Shown here: positions 34,492 to 43,751 of the stretch, piece after piece
Layout: the number at the start of each line of letters is the position of its first letter
Numbering within the stretch: position 1 is the stretch's first letter
Assembly (NCBI GenBank): GCA_029817715.1
Contig: JARUPY010000393.1
Location: forward strand, 62,001 to 126,000
Direction: 5' to 3'
Length of the DNA: 64,000 nt
Source: Melastoma dodecandrum
Lineage: Eukaryota; Streptophyta; Magnoliopsida; Myrtales; Melastomataceae
Notes under the pieces: model-generated
Seen by the model: only the letters and a program-made list of their open reading frames with translations
The model's database searches: none
Told to the model about the DNA's origin: nothing
Program-made: the position numbers and the translations under genes

Positions 34492-35514
34492 ATGCGTGGC
34501 GTTACCTACACCGAAGGCGCCCAGATCGATGCGCCGGACGCCCTCCTCGACACCACCTTTCCCGATCCCGTGCCGGCCGGGCGCGACCTGCTCGTACGCG
34601 TGCAGGCCGTTTCCGTGAACCCAATCGACACCAAAGTGCGCCAAGGCGCCTACAAGCAGGGATGCGAGCCGAAGGTTCTCGGCTGGGATGCGGCCGGAAC
34701 CGTGGTCTCGGTCGGACCGGAGGCGCGCCTGTTCAAGCCCGGCGACGCGGTGTTCTATGCCGGTGCGCTCGACCGGCCAGGTAGCAACGCCGCGTTCCAG
34801 TGCGTGGACGAGCGCCTCGTCGGGGCCAAGCCAGCCAGCCTCGATTTCGCCGCCGCCGCGGCGCTACCGCTTACCGCGCTGACCGCTTGGGAGATGTTGT
34901 TCGACCGGCTCGACGTCGCCACGCCCGTTCCGGGTGCCGCCCCCGCGATCCTGATCGTCGGTGGCGCCGGCGGCGTCGGCTCGATCCTGATCCAGCTCGC
35001 CCGGCAGCTCACGGATCTCATCGTGATCGCTACGGCCTCGCGCCCCGAGACGGCGCAATGGTGCCGGGACCTCGGCGCCCACCACGTGATCGACCATGCG
35101 AAGCCCCTCGCCACCGAGGTGGCGGCGCTCGGTCTTCCTGGGGCGCCCGGGTTCGTGTTCGCGACGACGCAGACCGGTGCGCATCTCCCGCAGATCATCG
35201 AGCTCCTCGCGCCACAGGGTCGCCTCGGCCCGATCGACGATCCCGAGACCCTGGACGTGATGCCGCTCAAGCCCAAGAGCCTGTCGCTGCACTGGGAGCT
35301 GATGTTCACGCGCTCGATGTTTCAGACCGCCGACATGGAACGGCAGCACGCGATCCTGACCGAGATCGCCCGCCTCATCGATGCGGGACGGCTGCGCACG
35401 ACGTTGAGCGAGACCTTCGGTCCGATCAACGCGGCCAACCTGCTGCGCGCCCACGCCTTCATCGAGAGCGGCAAGGCGCAGGGCAAGGTCGTCCTCGCTG
35501 GGTTCAGCGACTAA
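34492..35514 (+). CDS. Zinc-type alcohol dehydrogenase/quinone oxidoreductase-like protein
   Basis: The 340-residue MDR-superfamily protein has a GroES-like N-terminal domain (VQAVSVNPIDTKVRQG, KVLGWDAAGTVVSVG, FKPGDAVFYAG), ALPLTALTAWEMLFDRL, the nucleotide fold ILIVGGAGGVGSILIQLARQL and a closing AHAFIESGKAQGKVVL. The absence of catalytic zinc Cys/His residues fits the zinc-independent quinone-reductase branch (the family often named adh_fam_1/YogA). It probably reduces quinones or enones with NADPH. It opens a run of detoxification enzymes. Confidence 0.85.
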   Translation: MRGVTYTEGAQIDAPDALLDTTFPDPVPAGRDLLVRVQAVSVNPIDTKVRQGAYKQGCEPKVLGWDAAGTVVSVGPEARLFKPGDAVFYAGALDRPGSNAAFQCVDERLVGAKPASLDFAAAAALPLTALTAWEMLFDRLDVATPVPGAAPAILIVGGAGGVGSILIQLARQLTDLIVIATASRPETAQWCRDLGAHHVIDHAKPLATEVAALGLPGAPGFVFATTQTGAHLPQIIELLAPQGRLGPIDDPETLDVMPLKPKSLSLHWELMFTRSMFQTADMERQHAILTEIARLIDAGRLRTTLSETFGPINAANLLRAHAFIESGKAQGKVVLAGFSD

Positions 35515-35683
35515 GCCGGCACGCGAAGCGTCCCGGCTCGGAGCTGGGACGCCGGTCGAGCTTGCCCCGGTCCCGGCCGTTCAGGACAATGGAAGCGCCC
35601 TCCGACGCAAACCGTTTCGCGGTGGCGGCGCCGATGCCGCTTCCGGCACCAGTGATGACGCGCCTCTTCTCGAAGCGAGACAT
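35504..35683 (-). pseudogene. Short-chain dehydrogenase, N-terminal fragment
   Basis: From the ATG at 35683 (GGGAGG upstream) the frame has the Rossmann start VITGAGSGIGAATAKRFASEGASIVLNGRD, then runs into unrelated sequence and stops, at about 60 of the usual 250 residues. The YxxxK active site is absent. Its end overlaps the stop of the preceding convergent gene. Confidence 0.75.
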
Positions 35684-35717
35684 GTTCGGCTTCCCTCCCA
35701 ACGGGCGATGCCGGATT

Positions 35718-36776
35718 TCAGGCGACGGGCGGGATGACCTTCAGGTCGCTCAGGTGTCGGAACTGGTTACGGAACATGTCTTCGGTGTCGATGCAGGCAT
35801 GGAATCCAGCCTGGCGGGCCTTGATTGTGCTGCTGATGTTGTCGAAGCCGCTGGCGAAGATGAAATCGCCGAAGGGCCACGAAGCCACCTTGTCATAGGG
35901 GATCAGCTGTAGCCCGTGGCGTTCGGCCATTCTATCCCAGAGCGGCCCCTTGTCGGCCATGTAGGTCGCGAGCGGCATCGGGATCGGATCGGCCCAGTCC
36001 ATGTTGAACATGCGCGCGATCCGCGGCCACATGTGCTGCCAGCGAAAGTAGTCGCCGTTGGTGATGTTGAAGATCTCGTTTCGCGCAGCCGGCGTCGTAC
36101 CGGCCCAGTCGGCGGCCTCGGCCAGGATGTCGGCGGAGCTGACCTGGTAGAGCGCCCGGTAGGCGGCCTCGGTCCCCGGGAAGCGAAGCGGGATGCCGAG
36201 TTCCTTCGAGATGGCCGCATAGACGGCGATCACCGTCAGCAGGTTCATCGGGTTGCCGACCGCGAAGCCGCAGACCGCCTCTGGCCGAAGGGCCGTGAAC
36301 GACCAATCCTTACCCTTCTGGCGCTCACGCAGGAGATCCTCCTGGTCGTAGTAGAAGTTCGGCGGCATCAGGCGCGGGTCGTCTTCGCGGGCGGGCGTCT
36401 TGAACGGGCCGAGATCGGCGCCGTAGGCCTTGCCGCCCTGGTAGAACGTGACGTGGCGCAGGCCCGGTGAGGTCTCCTCGACAACGTCGAGCAGGTTGCG
36501 CAGGATCGCGACGTTGACCGTGCTCTTCTCGGCGGCGGTCTGCTTTTCGATGTAGGCGCCGAACACGATGTGGGTGACGTCGCGGATGCCGCCGAGGCGG
36601 TCCCGGACCTGTCCGGGGTCGAGCAGGTCGACCGAGACCGCCTCGACGTTCGGGATGGACGGCTCGGTCCGTCGCGACAGCCCCAGCACTTGGGTATCGG
36701 GTCGAGCAGCGAGGCGAGCGGCTGCGGCGCGGCCGATGACGCCCTGGGCGCCGGCGACGAGGACTTTTCTTTGCAT
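35718..36776 (-). CDS. PRISE-type NAD(P)-dependent reductase (progesterone 5-beta-reductase-like)
   Basis: The 352-residue extended SDR starts KVLVAGAQGVIGRAAAARLA (Rossmann glycines) and VLGLSRR. It carries NFYYDQEDLL near 140-149, where PRISE enzymes have the catalytic Tyr in a F-Y-Y-x-x-E-D block, and ALRPEAVCGFAVGNPMNLLTVIAVYA. The family reduces activated C=C bonds of enones such as 8-oxogeranial or progesterone. Bacterial members are poorly known. It fits the enone-reducing theme of the neighbouring quinone-reductase and old yellow enzyme genes. Confidence 0.85.
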   Translation of the reverse strand: MQRKVLVAGAQGVIGRAAAARLAARPDTQVLGLSRRTEPSIPNVEAVSVDLLDPGQVRDRLGGIRDVTHIVFGAYIEKQTAAEKSTVNVAILRNLLDVVEETSPGLRHVTFYQGGKAYGADLGPFKTPAREDDPRLMPPNFYYDQEDLLRERQKGKDWSFTALRPEAVCGFAVGNPMNLLTVIAVYAAISKELGIPLRFPGTEAAYRALYQVSSADILAEAADWAGTTPAARNEIFNITNGDYFRWQHMWPRIARMFNMDWADPIPMPLATYMADKGPLWDRMAERHGLQLIPYDKVASWPFGDFIFASGFDNISSTIKARQAGFHACIDTEDMFRNQFRHLSDLKVIPPVA

Positions 36777-37524
36777 GGTTGGCTCGCTCCCGTTTCCCGT
36801 AAGCTGGGGGTTGGCGGGACGCGTGGGAGGCGACCGCTTCCTGAACCAGTCTTACCCAAAGGAAAGCTGCCGTCCTCGGCCTAGGTTCGCACGCTCGATG
36901 ATCCGGTCCGCGCCTCGCCCATCGCACGCCTGCAACGATCCTCGACCTCGGAGAGGTCGCGAGCGATGACCTTCTACACGCCGAAGGCCCGTATGAGCGC
37001 TATTCCAGCATGGCCTGCAGCTCGGCCCGTCGCGTATCGCCGGGCACGACCGTTTCAATCAGGCGACAGGACCACGCGAGGCGGTCGGGGTCGCGCTCCC
37101 CCCAGAGCCCGCGTGCCTTGTTGTCCCTCGGATCCTCGCAGACGCTGAGCGGTGGGAACAACAGGGTCTAAGCTCAATCTACCAAGCGAGGGGCTGCTTC
37201 CGACCCAACTCAGCCGCTCACCGCTTCATATCCGGCGCTTGAAAGCGGCTAAACGCTCGATCAAGGCAGTCGTTTAGCGATCGTGATCGCTGGCTTGGTG
37301 GGTCGGAGACACCGGTTCGTCTGGCGCTGCGGGCTGAACGAACACGTCAGGTGCGGACGAGCCGTTGCCGCTAGATGATCCGGCGCGTTTCCTCGGCGGT
37401 CCACCGGCGCTTTCCGCAGCGCACTGAATGCGGTGTGCGCCATCCGCGCAGGTTTCACCCCGGGGAACCAAGGCGGCCCGGAACCGGTCGTGTGAGAGAC
37501 GATCGTCCGACCGGAGAGACCATC
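36777..37524. other. Long gap with a gene fragment and repeat pieces
   Basis: A minus frame from about 37165 to the stop at 37000-37002 has good bias (EDPRDNKARGLWGERDPDRL, then SCRLIETVVPGDTRRAELQA) but no proper start, so it is probably the end of a lost gene. Intergenic-repeat pieces occur near 37190-37270 (CTGCTTCCGACCC, GCTTGAAAGCGGC). Confidence 0.4.
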
Positions 37525-38345
37525 ATGCCCTTCATCGCGGCCCACGACGGCGCGCAGCTTTTTTTCAAGGACTGGGGGAGCGGTCGGCCGGTCGTGCTGA
37601 TCCACGGCTGGCCGCTGGATGCGGACATGTGGGAGTTCCAGCAGCCGGCGCTAACCGAGGCGGGCTTGCGCACCATCGCCTACGACCGCCGCGGCTTCGG
37701 CCGTTCGGATCAGACCTGGGAGGGCTACGACTACGACACCCTCGCCGACGACCTGAAGGCGGTGCTTGACGCCCTCGACCTGCAGGACGTGGCGCTGGTT
37801 GGGTTCTCAATGGGCGGCGGCGAGATCGCCCGGTACATGAGCCGGCATGGCGGCGCCCGGGTCACTCGGGCCGCGCTCGTCTCGTCGGTGACGCCCTATA
37901 TGCTCAAGACGGCGACAACCCGGAGGGCGTCGACGCATCGGTGTTCGACGGGATGATCGCCGGGCTGAAGAAGGACCGCCCGAACTTCATGGCGACTTTC
38001 GCCAAGACGTTCTTCGGGGTCGGAATGCTCTCGTCGCCGGTCTCGTCCGACCTGATCCAGTGGACCGGCAATCTCGCGATGCTCGCCTCGCCGAAAGCGA
38101 CGACCGCCTGCGTGACGGCCTTCGCCGAGACCGACTTCCGCGCCGACATGAGCGCGTTCCGTGTGCCGACCCTCGTCATCCATGGCGACGACGACCAGAC
38201 TGTGCCGATCAACGTGTCGGGCAAGGCTACCGCAGCCGCGATCCCCAACGCCAAGCTCGTGGTCTACGAAGGCGCGCCGCACGCAGTGCCGTTCACCCAT
38301 GCCGAACGGTTGAACGCGGATCTGATCACCTTCCTGAAGGGCTGA
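37525..38345 (+). pseudogene. Alpha/beta-hydrolase (non-haem haloperoxidase type), frameshifted
   Basis: The first 130 residues read normally: VVLIHGWPLDADMWEFQ, AYDRRGFGRSDQ and VGFSMGGGEIARYM (nucleophile Ser). Near 37908-37916 one G seems missing (ACGGCGAC where ACGGGCGAC is expected). The frame then shifts, and the rest continues from about 37913 (NPEGVDASVFDGM, VIHGDDDQTVPI with the acid Asp, EGAPHAVPFTHAERL with the His). Total length, about 273 residues, is normal. With the base restored the triad would be complete, so a sequencing error is a serious alternative to true loss. Confidence 0.85.
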
Positions 38346-38391
38346 CCCGCGCTCCGCTCACCATTACCCCGCACACACAATCCGAGGTACC

Positions 38392-39504
38392 ATGACGACG
38401 AGCCCGATCCTCCAGCCGGTCACGATCGGTGGCCTGAGCCTCAAGAACCGCGTCGTGATGGCGCCGCTCACCCGAAGCCGCTCCGACAATGACGGCGTGC
38501 CACCGGACTTCGCCGCCGATTATTACGGCCAGCGCGCCAGCTCCGGCCTGATCATCGCGGAGGCGACCAACATCTCGCCCCAGGCCGTCGGCTATGCGTA
38601 CACGCCGGGTATCTGGACCGACGAGCAGATCGAGGCTTGGAAGCGCATCGTCTCGACGGTCCACGCCAATGACGGACTGATCTTCCTTCAGCTCTGGCAT
38701 ACGGGCCGGATCTCGCATCCGGACCTGCAGCCGGACGGGGCGCTCCCGGTCTCGGCCTCGGCGATCAAGCCGGAGGGAACGGCCTTCACCCGCGAGGGCA
38801 TGAAGCCCCACGTCACGCCCCGCGCGCTCGAGACCGACGAAATCCCCGGTCTGGTCGCCGATTATCGGCGGGCGGCGGAGAACGCGAAGCGCGCCGGGTT
38901 CGACGGAGTCGAGATCCACTCGGCCAACAATTACCTGCTGGAGCAGTTCGTCCGCGATTCGACCAACCGGCGAACCGATCGCTACGGCGGCTCGATCGAG
39001 AACCGGCTGCGCTTCCCGCTGGAGGTTGTTCAGGCGGTGACGGAGGTCTGGGGCGGCGGTCGCCGGGTCGGTATCCGGATCTCACCCGCTACCACGCAAC
39101 CGGGTGAGACGCCCCTCGATTCCGATCCGAACGCCACCTATGGCGCCTATCTCGACGCGCTCAACGGCTTTGGGCTGCTCTATGTCCACGCGATCGAGGG
39201 CGTGACGCAGCAGACCCGCGATGCGCCCGAGGGCGTCGATCTCCTCGCGTTGCGCCGGCGGTTCAAGGGCGCCTATATCGGCAATAACGGCCTGACCCTC
39301 GACCTGGCCGAACAGGAACTGGCCGAGGGCCGGGCCGATCTGTTCAGCTTCGGGCGGCCCTACCTCGCCAATCCCGACCTCGTCGGGCGGCTGGCGAGCG
39401 GGGCACCGCTGGCCGAGGCACCCAAGCAATATTGGTACGGCGGCGGTTCGGTCGGCTACTCGGATTGGCCGGGCATGAACGGGCCGGTACCGGTACGGCG
39501 CTGA
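38392..39504 (+). CDS. Old yellow enzyme family ene-reductase (NemA-like)
   Basis: The 370-residue FMN-dependent TIM barrel shows KNRVVMAPLTRSRSD, EATNISPQAVGY, LQLWHTGRISHP, the substrate His/Asn pair in GVEIHSANNYLLEQF (His and Asn four apart), DRYGGSIENRLRF and SFGRPYLANPDL. These define the classical OYE group (NemA, OPR). It reduces activated C=C bonds, nitro compounds or N-ethylmaleimide with NADPH. It begins 46 bases after the hydrolase frame and probably shares its transcript. Confidence 0.92.
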   Translation: MTTSPILQPVTIGGLSLKNRVVMAPLTRSRSDNDGVPPDFAADYYGQRASSGLIIAEATNISPQAVGYAYTPGIWTDEQIEAWKRIVSTVHANDGLIFLQLWHTGRISHPDLQPDGALPVSASAIKPEGTAFTREGMKPHVTPRALETDEIPGLVADYRRAAENAKRAGFDGVEIHSANNYLLEQFVRDSTNRRTDRYGGSIENRLRFPLEVVQAVTEVWGGGRRVGIRISPATTQPGETPLDSDPNATYGAYLDALNGFGLLYVHAIEGVTQQTRDAPEGVDLLALRRRFKGAYIGNNGLTLDLAEQELAEGRADLFSFGRPYLANPDLVGRLASGAPLAEAPKQYWYGGGSVGYSDWPGMNGPVPVRR

Positions 39505-39929
39505 ACCGATCACGGAGATCGGCACGTCGCCGATTGTGACCGAGGCGACGGCCTGTATCGTGTGAGTGTCTTGCTGCGCGCGGGAGAGCGCTCGGCCAAC
39601 CTCGGCCTTGCCGGCAGGATCGAACCGAGCGGCCGGTGTGTACCCCGGCCGGCATCGGGCGTGGGTCACCACCACCAGGGGCAAGTTGCTCGAAACCGCG
39701 CTCCGAGCCTCCGAGGGCGCCAAGTCGGTGAGTATGCGACGTGGCGCCGAGGATGCGTCCTCGGTCGCCTACAACCCGTGCCGACATGCGGGCCGGCGCG
39801 CCGCGTCGCTCCGGCACCGGGTCCCAGCGCGGCCTCACGAGGGCGGCGTGCAACGACCGGGCATGGCGCGGGTTTCCTAGCCTTCGACTGAGACGCCCCG
39901 ATCCTACCGATCCGAACCCAAGGAACTCC
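39505..39929. other. Gap without supported gene
   Basis: Only Arg/Pro/Ser-rich chance frames are seen. Confidence 0.4.
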
Positions 39930-40344
39930 ATGTCCCGCGAGACCAGCATCCAGGCCACCGAGAAGTTCGGAGAAACTCGTCAACGGTGGCCAGTTCGACG
40001 CCTTCCCCGAGGTCGTCGCCCCGGACTGCCATGATCACGACCCGGCGCCGGGCCAGCACATGGGTCCTGAGGGATACCAGGCTTTCTTCACGCAGCTCCG
40101 CTCGGCGTTTCCCGACATGCAGGTCGAGGTGAAGAAGCTCGTCGCCGACGGGGACAGCGTCGCCTTCGCCTACACGCTCACCGGCACGCCCCAGGGTGAC
40201 TTCAACGGCCACAAGCCGACCGGGAAGGCCATCAAGGTCCGCGGCATGCAGATCGGCCGCTTCGTCGACGGCAAGATGGTCGAGCGGTGGGGCTCGTCCG
40301 ACGAGCTCGGCATCCTGAAGCAGATAGGCGCCATCGAGGGTTGA
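39930..40344 (+). pseudogene. SnoaL-like ester cyclase/NTF2-fold protein, frameshifted
   Basis: The ATG at 39930 gives about 15 residues. A one-base shift near 39968-39975 then moves the coding to a second frame (KLVNGGQFDAFPEVVAPDC, then GPEGYQAFFTQLRSAFPDM, VADGDSVAFAYTLTGTPQGDF, GRFVDGKMVERWG) to 40344. The restored length, about 137 residues, is typical of SnoaL-like proteins. The fold is clear; the substrate is not. Confidence 0.75.
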
Positions 40345-40454
40345 CGGAGGCTTCCGCGAAGGCGTCCCGGCCGCGGGACGTCCTCAAGACATGACCCAGG
40401 GCGGCCCATGGGCCGCCCCGGGTCTCAAGAGCCAATTTTCGGCTTCCCGACGCC

Positions 40455-41024
40455 TCAGGCGCTGCGGGCCTGATCCGGATGGCGGCCCTCGGCGAACTCC
40501 TCGACGATCTTGGCGCAGAAGGCCGGCAGATCCTTCGGGTTGCGGCTCGTGACGAGGCCCTTGTCGCAGACGCCCTCCTCGTCGACCCAGGTGCCGCCGG
40601 CGTTCTCGATGTCGCGGCGAACCGTGGGGTATGAAGTCAGCGTTCGGCCCTTCACGACGTCGGCCTCGATCAGGGTCCAGGGGCCGTGGCAGATGACGCC
40701 GACCGGCTTGGCCTGCTGGAAGAAGTCCCGGACGAAGCCGACAACGGCCTCGCTGCCCCGCAACTTGTCGGCGCCGACGCTGCCCCCGGGGATGATGAGA
40801 CCGTCGAAGTCCGCGGCCGACGCCCCCTCGATGGTCCTGTCCACCTTGTAGCGGTTGGCGGGATCGAGGTCGTTGTTGACTGTCTCGGCCTCGCCCGCCT
40901 CAAGCCCGACCACCGTGACCGTCGCGCCGGCCTGCTTCACCGCCTCATGCGGCTTGGCGAATTCCGGATCTTCGGTGCCGCGGGGTGCGATCAGAATCGC
41001 GACCTTCTTGCCCTGCAAGCTCAT
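40455..41024 (-). CDS. DJ-1/PfpI-family protein
   Basis: The ATG at 41024 (AAGGA upstream) gives 189 residues. Features are KKVAILIAPRGTEDPEFAKPHEAVKQAG, DFDGLIIPGG and the nucleophile elbow PVGVICHGPWTLIEADVVKGRTLTSYP, with Cys and adjacent His. The family includes protease-like and deglycase/glyoxalase-type stress proteins. Cytosolic; single gene. Confidence 0.9.
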   Translation of the reverse strand: MSLQGKKVAILIAPRGTEDPEFAKPHEAVKQAGATVTVVGLEAGEAETVNNDLDPANRYKVDRTIEGASAADFDGLIIPGGSVGADKLRGSEAVVGFVRDFFQQAKPVGVICHGPWTLIEADVVKGRTLTSYPTVRRDIENAGGTWVDEEGVCDKGLVTSRNPKDLPAFCAKIVEEFAEGRHPDQARSA

Positions 41025-41454
41025 GTCATCGTCCTTCTGGGTGTCGGAACCTAACGGAGGCACCGTCGCGCCGTTCCTCACGACGGGATGCGGTCGATGC
41101 CGGAGGTATCCCGGCCGCGACGCCGAATTCGCGGTGGCGGACGGCGCTCAGCGCCCGATAGACTCGGAGACGCGCCGGCATCACCGAACCGAGCGGCCGG
41201 TGCGCCGCCAGACTGTGCGCTGGGCGGACAGTCATCTCCCGGGATACGAAAGAGTTCCTTTGCGGCCCGAGGGGGCGCCCATCCGCCGAACGGTCGCCAC
41301 GACGCATGTTCTAGGCGCCTTCACCTCTGGGCAGGCAGCTTGGGTCGTTCGGACGATCCGCGAATCCCCGCCTAGCGGCGGGATCGTCCGTTGCCGGGCG
41401 GGATTGCGAGACGGGGGGACGACCATCTGCCCTGACCAAGTCGGTATCACGGGC
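41025..41454. other. Gap without supported gene
   Basis: No frame with convincing codon bias was found. Confidence 0.4.
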
Positions 41455-42293
41455 CTACAACATAGGGAGGCGGCGTGGTCGGGGACCCCGCGGAAACGCT
41501 GCGTCGATCCGCATGAACTCGTCTTCCGTCAGCCGCAGCGGGCCAGCGCTGGCGTTGTCGGCGGTATGCTCGGGACTGGACGCCTTGGGGATCGTGAAGG
41601 TGGACGGCCTCCGCGTGAGGAACCGGAGCGCGACATGACGGGCGGTGGCGCCGTGGTTCGCCGCGATCTCATCCAGGACGCGGCCGCCCGGTGTTCGTGG
41701 GCCAGGGAAGCTGCCGTGGCCGAAGGGGCTGTAGGCGACGACGGCGATGCCGTGATCCTCGCACCAGGGCTGGACGGCGTGCTCGATTGCACACTCCTCC
41801 AAGTGGTAGAGAACCTGGTTGCAGGCGATGCGCCCCTCGCCCCCGGCCTTCCAGGCGGCTTCGAGGTTGGACACATCGAAGTTGCTTACCCCCCAGGACA
41901 GGATCTTGCCCTGTTCGCGGAGCCGCTCGAAGCCGGCGAAAGTATCCTCAAGGGATGCGAGCCAAGCCAATGCAATAGGTAACAATCCAGCCTGTCGGTG
42001 CGCAGGCGCGCCAGCGAGCGCTCGCAGGCTGCCACTGTCCCGGCAAGCGAGGCGTTGCTGGGGAGGACCTTGGAAACGAGGAACACGTCGTCGCGCCGTC
42101 CGGCGATCGCCTCGCCGACCACGATCTCGGCGTCGCCGTACATCTCGGCGGTGTCGACATGCGTCATGCCGAGGTCGAGGCCGCGGCGCAGGGCCGCGAC
42201 CGCGGTGGGCCGGTGCGCGTCGTCGATGTACCACGTTCCCTGGCCGATCACCGCAACCGCGCGCGGCACGGGACCAAACGGGCGCTGTTCCAT
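41455..42293 (-). pseudogene. Aldo/keto reductase, frameshifted
   Basis: The frame from 42293 has [11 protein letters not shown], the catalytic Asp/Tyr in [30 protein letters not shown] (catalytic Lys) and [13 protein letters not shown] (His). Near 41948-41953 one G appears missing (CCTTGAGG for CCTTGGAGG). The second frame continues [56 protein letters not shown] to 41455. All four catalytic residues would be intact if the base were restored; length is normal at about 280 residues. Confidence 0.85.
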
Positions 42294-42344
42294 GTTCTCC
42301 CCTCCTCGCGAAGACGGCGCGTGCCCCGCAGCGCCGGGCGGCGC

Positions 42345-42533
42345 CTACGGTGCGAACACCGCGCGCACGCAGCCGTCCGTCTTGTGCTTGAACATGTCGT
42401 AGCCGCGCGGCCCGTCCTCGAGCGGAAAGCGGTGGGTGGCGAGGTAGGCCGGGTTGAGTTCGCCCTTCTGGGCATGGGCGAGCAGCCGGTCCATGTAGGC
42501 CTGCCCATGCTGCTGGGCGGTGCGCACCATCAT
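42345..42533 (-). pseudogene. Zinc-dependent alcohol dehydrogenase, C-terminal fragment
   Basis: Sixty residues (AYMDRLLAHAQKGELNPAYL, then HRFPLEDGPRGYDMFKHKTDGCVRAV) match the end of class III/threonine-type MDR dehydrogenases. Everything upstream, including both zinc sites, is gone. It lies 50 bases upstream of the aldo/keto reductase start and in the same direction. Confidence 0.7.
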
Positions 42534-42748
42534 ATCGCACCGTTTGGTCGCGCATTCCGTCGTCGCTGTACCCCGCCTAAAGAACTGGATGCTGCGATCT
42601 TGCGCTTAGGCGTGCCTTCCAAAGCCCGCTGATGTGTCACAACATGAGGATGTCGTGGCCGCCGGCTCGATCGATGTCTGCTTCGGAGACGCACACGAGG
42701 ACCATCACGTGACTGGAATGGGCGCTTTGCTGCCGGGCCGGTTCCGAA

Positions 42749-42774
42749 GCCCCTCGACCCTGAAGCCGAGGGGC
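42749..42774. terminator. Hairpin beyond the minus-strand recombinase
   Basis: GCCCCTCG (42749-42756) and CGAGGGGC (42767-42774) form an 8 bp stem eight bases beyond the recombinase stop. Apart from this, 42534-42748 shows no gene. Confidence 0.5.
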
Positions 42775-42781
42775 CAACCGC

Positions 42782-43417
42782 TCAAATCTCAGTTCCTTCG
42801 GCCAGGCTCAGAGCGTCCTCGACATCCACACCGAGGTACCTAACCGTGCTCTCAATCTTGGTATGGCCAAGCAGAATCTGGACGGCACGCAAGTTGCTAG
42901 TTCGCTTGTGTGTCAACGACGCCTTCGTTCGGCGCAAGGAATGGGTCCCGTAGTCCTCACTTCTTAGCCCGATGCCCGCAACCGACTCATCGACCAAGCG
43001 CGCATACTGCCTCGTGCTAATGTGCGTGACGCCGTCGAGCCGGCTCGGGAAGGCATAGTCGTCGAGCGTTCCGCCCCTGGCCTCCAGCCATGCCAGGATG
43101 CTGGTACGGGCGGGTTCGAGCAACTCGAACTGCACTGGTCGGCCGGTCTTGCGCTGGATGACGATGGCGCGGCTCCGGACGCGACCACCGCTGGCGAGGT
43201 CGCCAATCTTGAGCTTGACGATGTCGCAGCCTCTCAGTTTGCTGTCGATCGCAAGCTCGAACTTAGCCCGGTCGCGTGTGCGCCGTTCACGGTCGAGCCA
43301 GAACCGGATGGCCCAGACCTGCTGAGGTTTGAGGGCTCGTTTCGCCCCGAGCTTGCGGCCAGCGTTCCAGGCCGGCCGCCCTTTCGTGGCCGGATCGTGT
43401 GCTGAGTGTCCCATCAT
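42782..43417 (-). CDS. Short tyrosine recombinase/integrase
   Basis: The 211-residue protein from 43417 (GAGGAG upstream) has the catalytic-domain motifs: Arg in DSKLRGCDIVKLK, a Lys beta-hairpin region (VIQRKTGRPVQFEL), HSLRRTK, GHTKIESTVRYLG with the nucleophile Tyr. There is little N-terminal core-binding domain, so it belongs to a minimal integrase group. A paralogue of near-identical layout is at 57698 on the opposite strand. It could recombine element ends or be a resolvase-like enzyme. Confidence 0.85.
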   Translation of the reverse strand: MMGHSAHDPATKGRPAWNAGRKLGAKRALKPQQVWAIRFWLDRERRTRDRAKFELAIDSKLRGCDIVKLKIGDLASGGRVRSRAIVIQRKTGRPVQFELLEPARTSILAWLEARGGTLDDYAFPSRLDGVTHISTRQYARLVDESVAGIGLRSEDYGTHSLRRTKASLTHKRTSNLRAVQILLGHTKIESTVRYLGVDVEDALSLAEGTEI

Positions 43418-43751
43418 CTGTCTCCTCGCCGGCCCATGCCAGCGAGGCGAGGAGACACCCGAACCGAAGCTCTGGAGAGCGGGCATATGCGGACGTTCCG
43501 CACGCGACCCGTTGCGGCCGTATCAGCAGCCACGCAAGCTTACTGAAAGCGGTCATTCGCATGATCCATCGCTGTGGCCAGAGAGCATCACCCGAGCACT
43601 GAGAACCTCTGGATTAGAACGCTTCTATAAAATCGCACCAACACATTCGAATGCCTACAAACTAATCGTGTAGGAACGGATCCTCATCCGCTTGACCGTG
43701 CATGTTTCTCGATTGTAACGGCCGACCACTGTTCCAAGTTGGTTTGCGTCC
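43418..43751. repeat. Gap with an intergenic repeat piece
   Basis: CTGAAAGCGGTCATTCGC at 43543-43560 matches the core of the interspersed repeat. The sequence becomes AT-richer towards the receptor gene (43600-43750), presumably its promoter region; no clear Fur box was picked out by eye. Confidence 0.4.

Noticed and set aside
38326..38919. 197-codon minus-strand frame over the old yellow enzyme gene
   Set aside because: Shadow of the plus-strand enzyme, which has complete family motifs.
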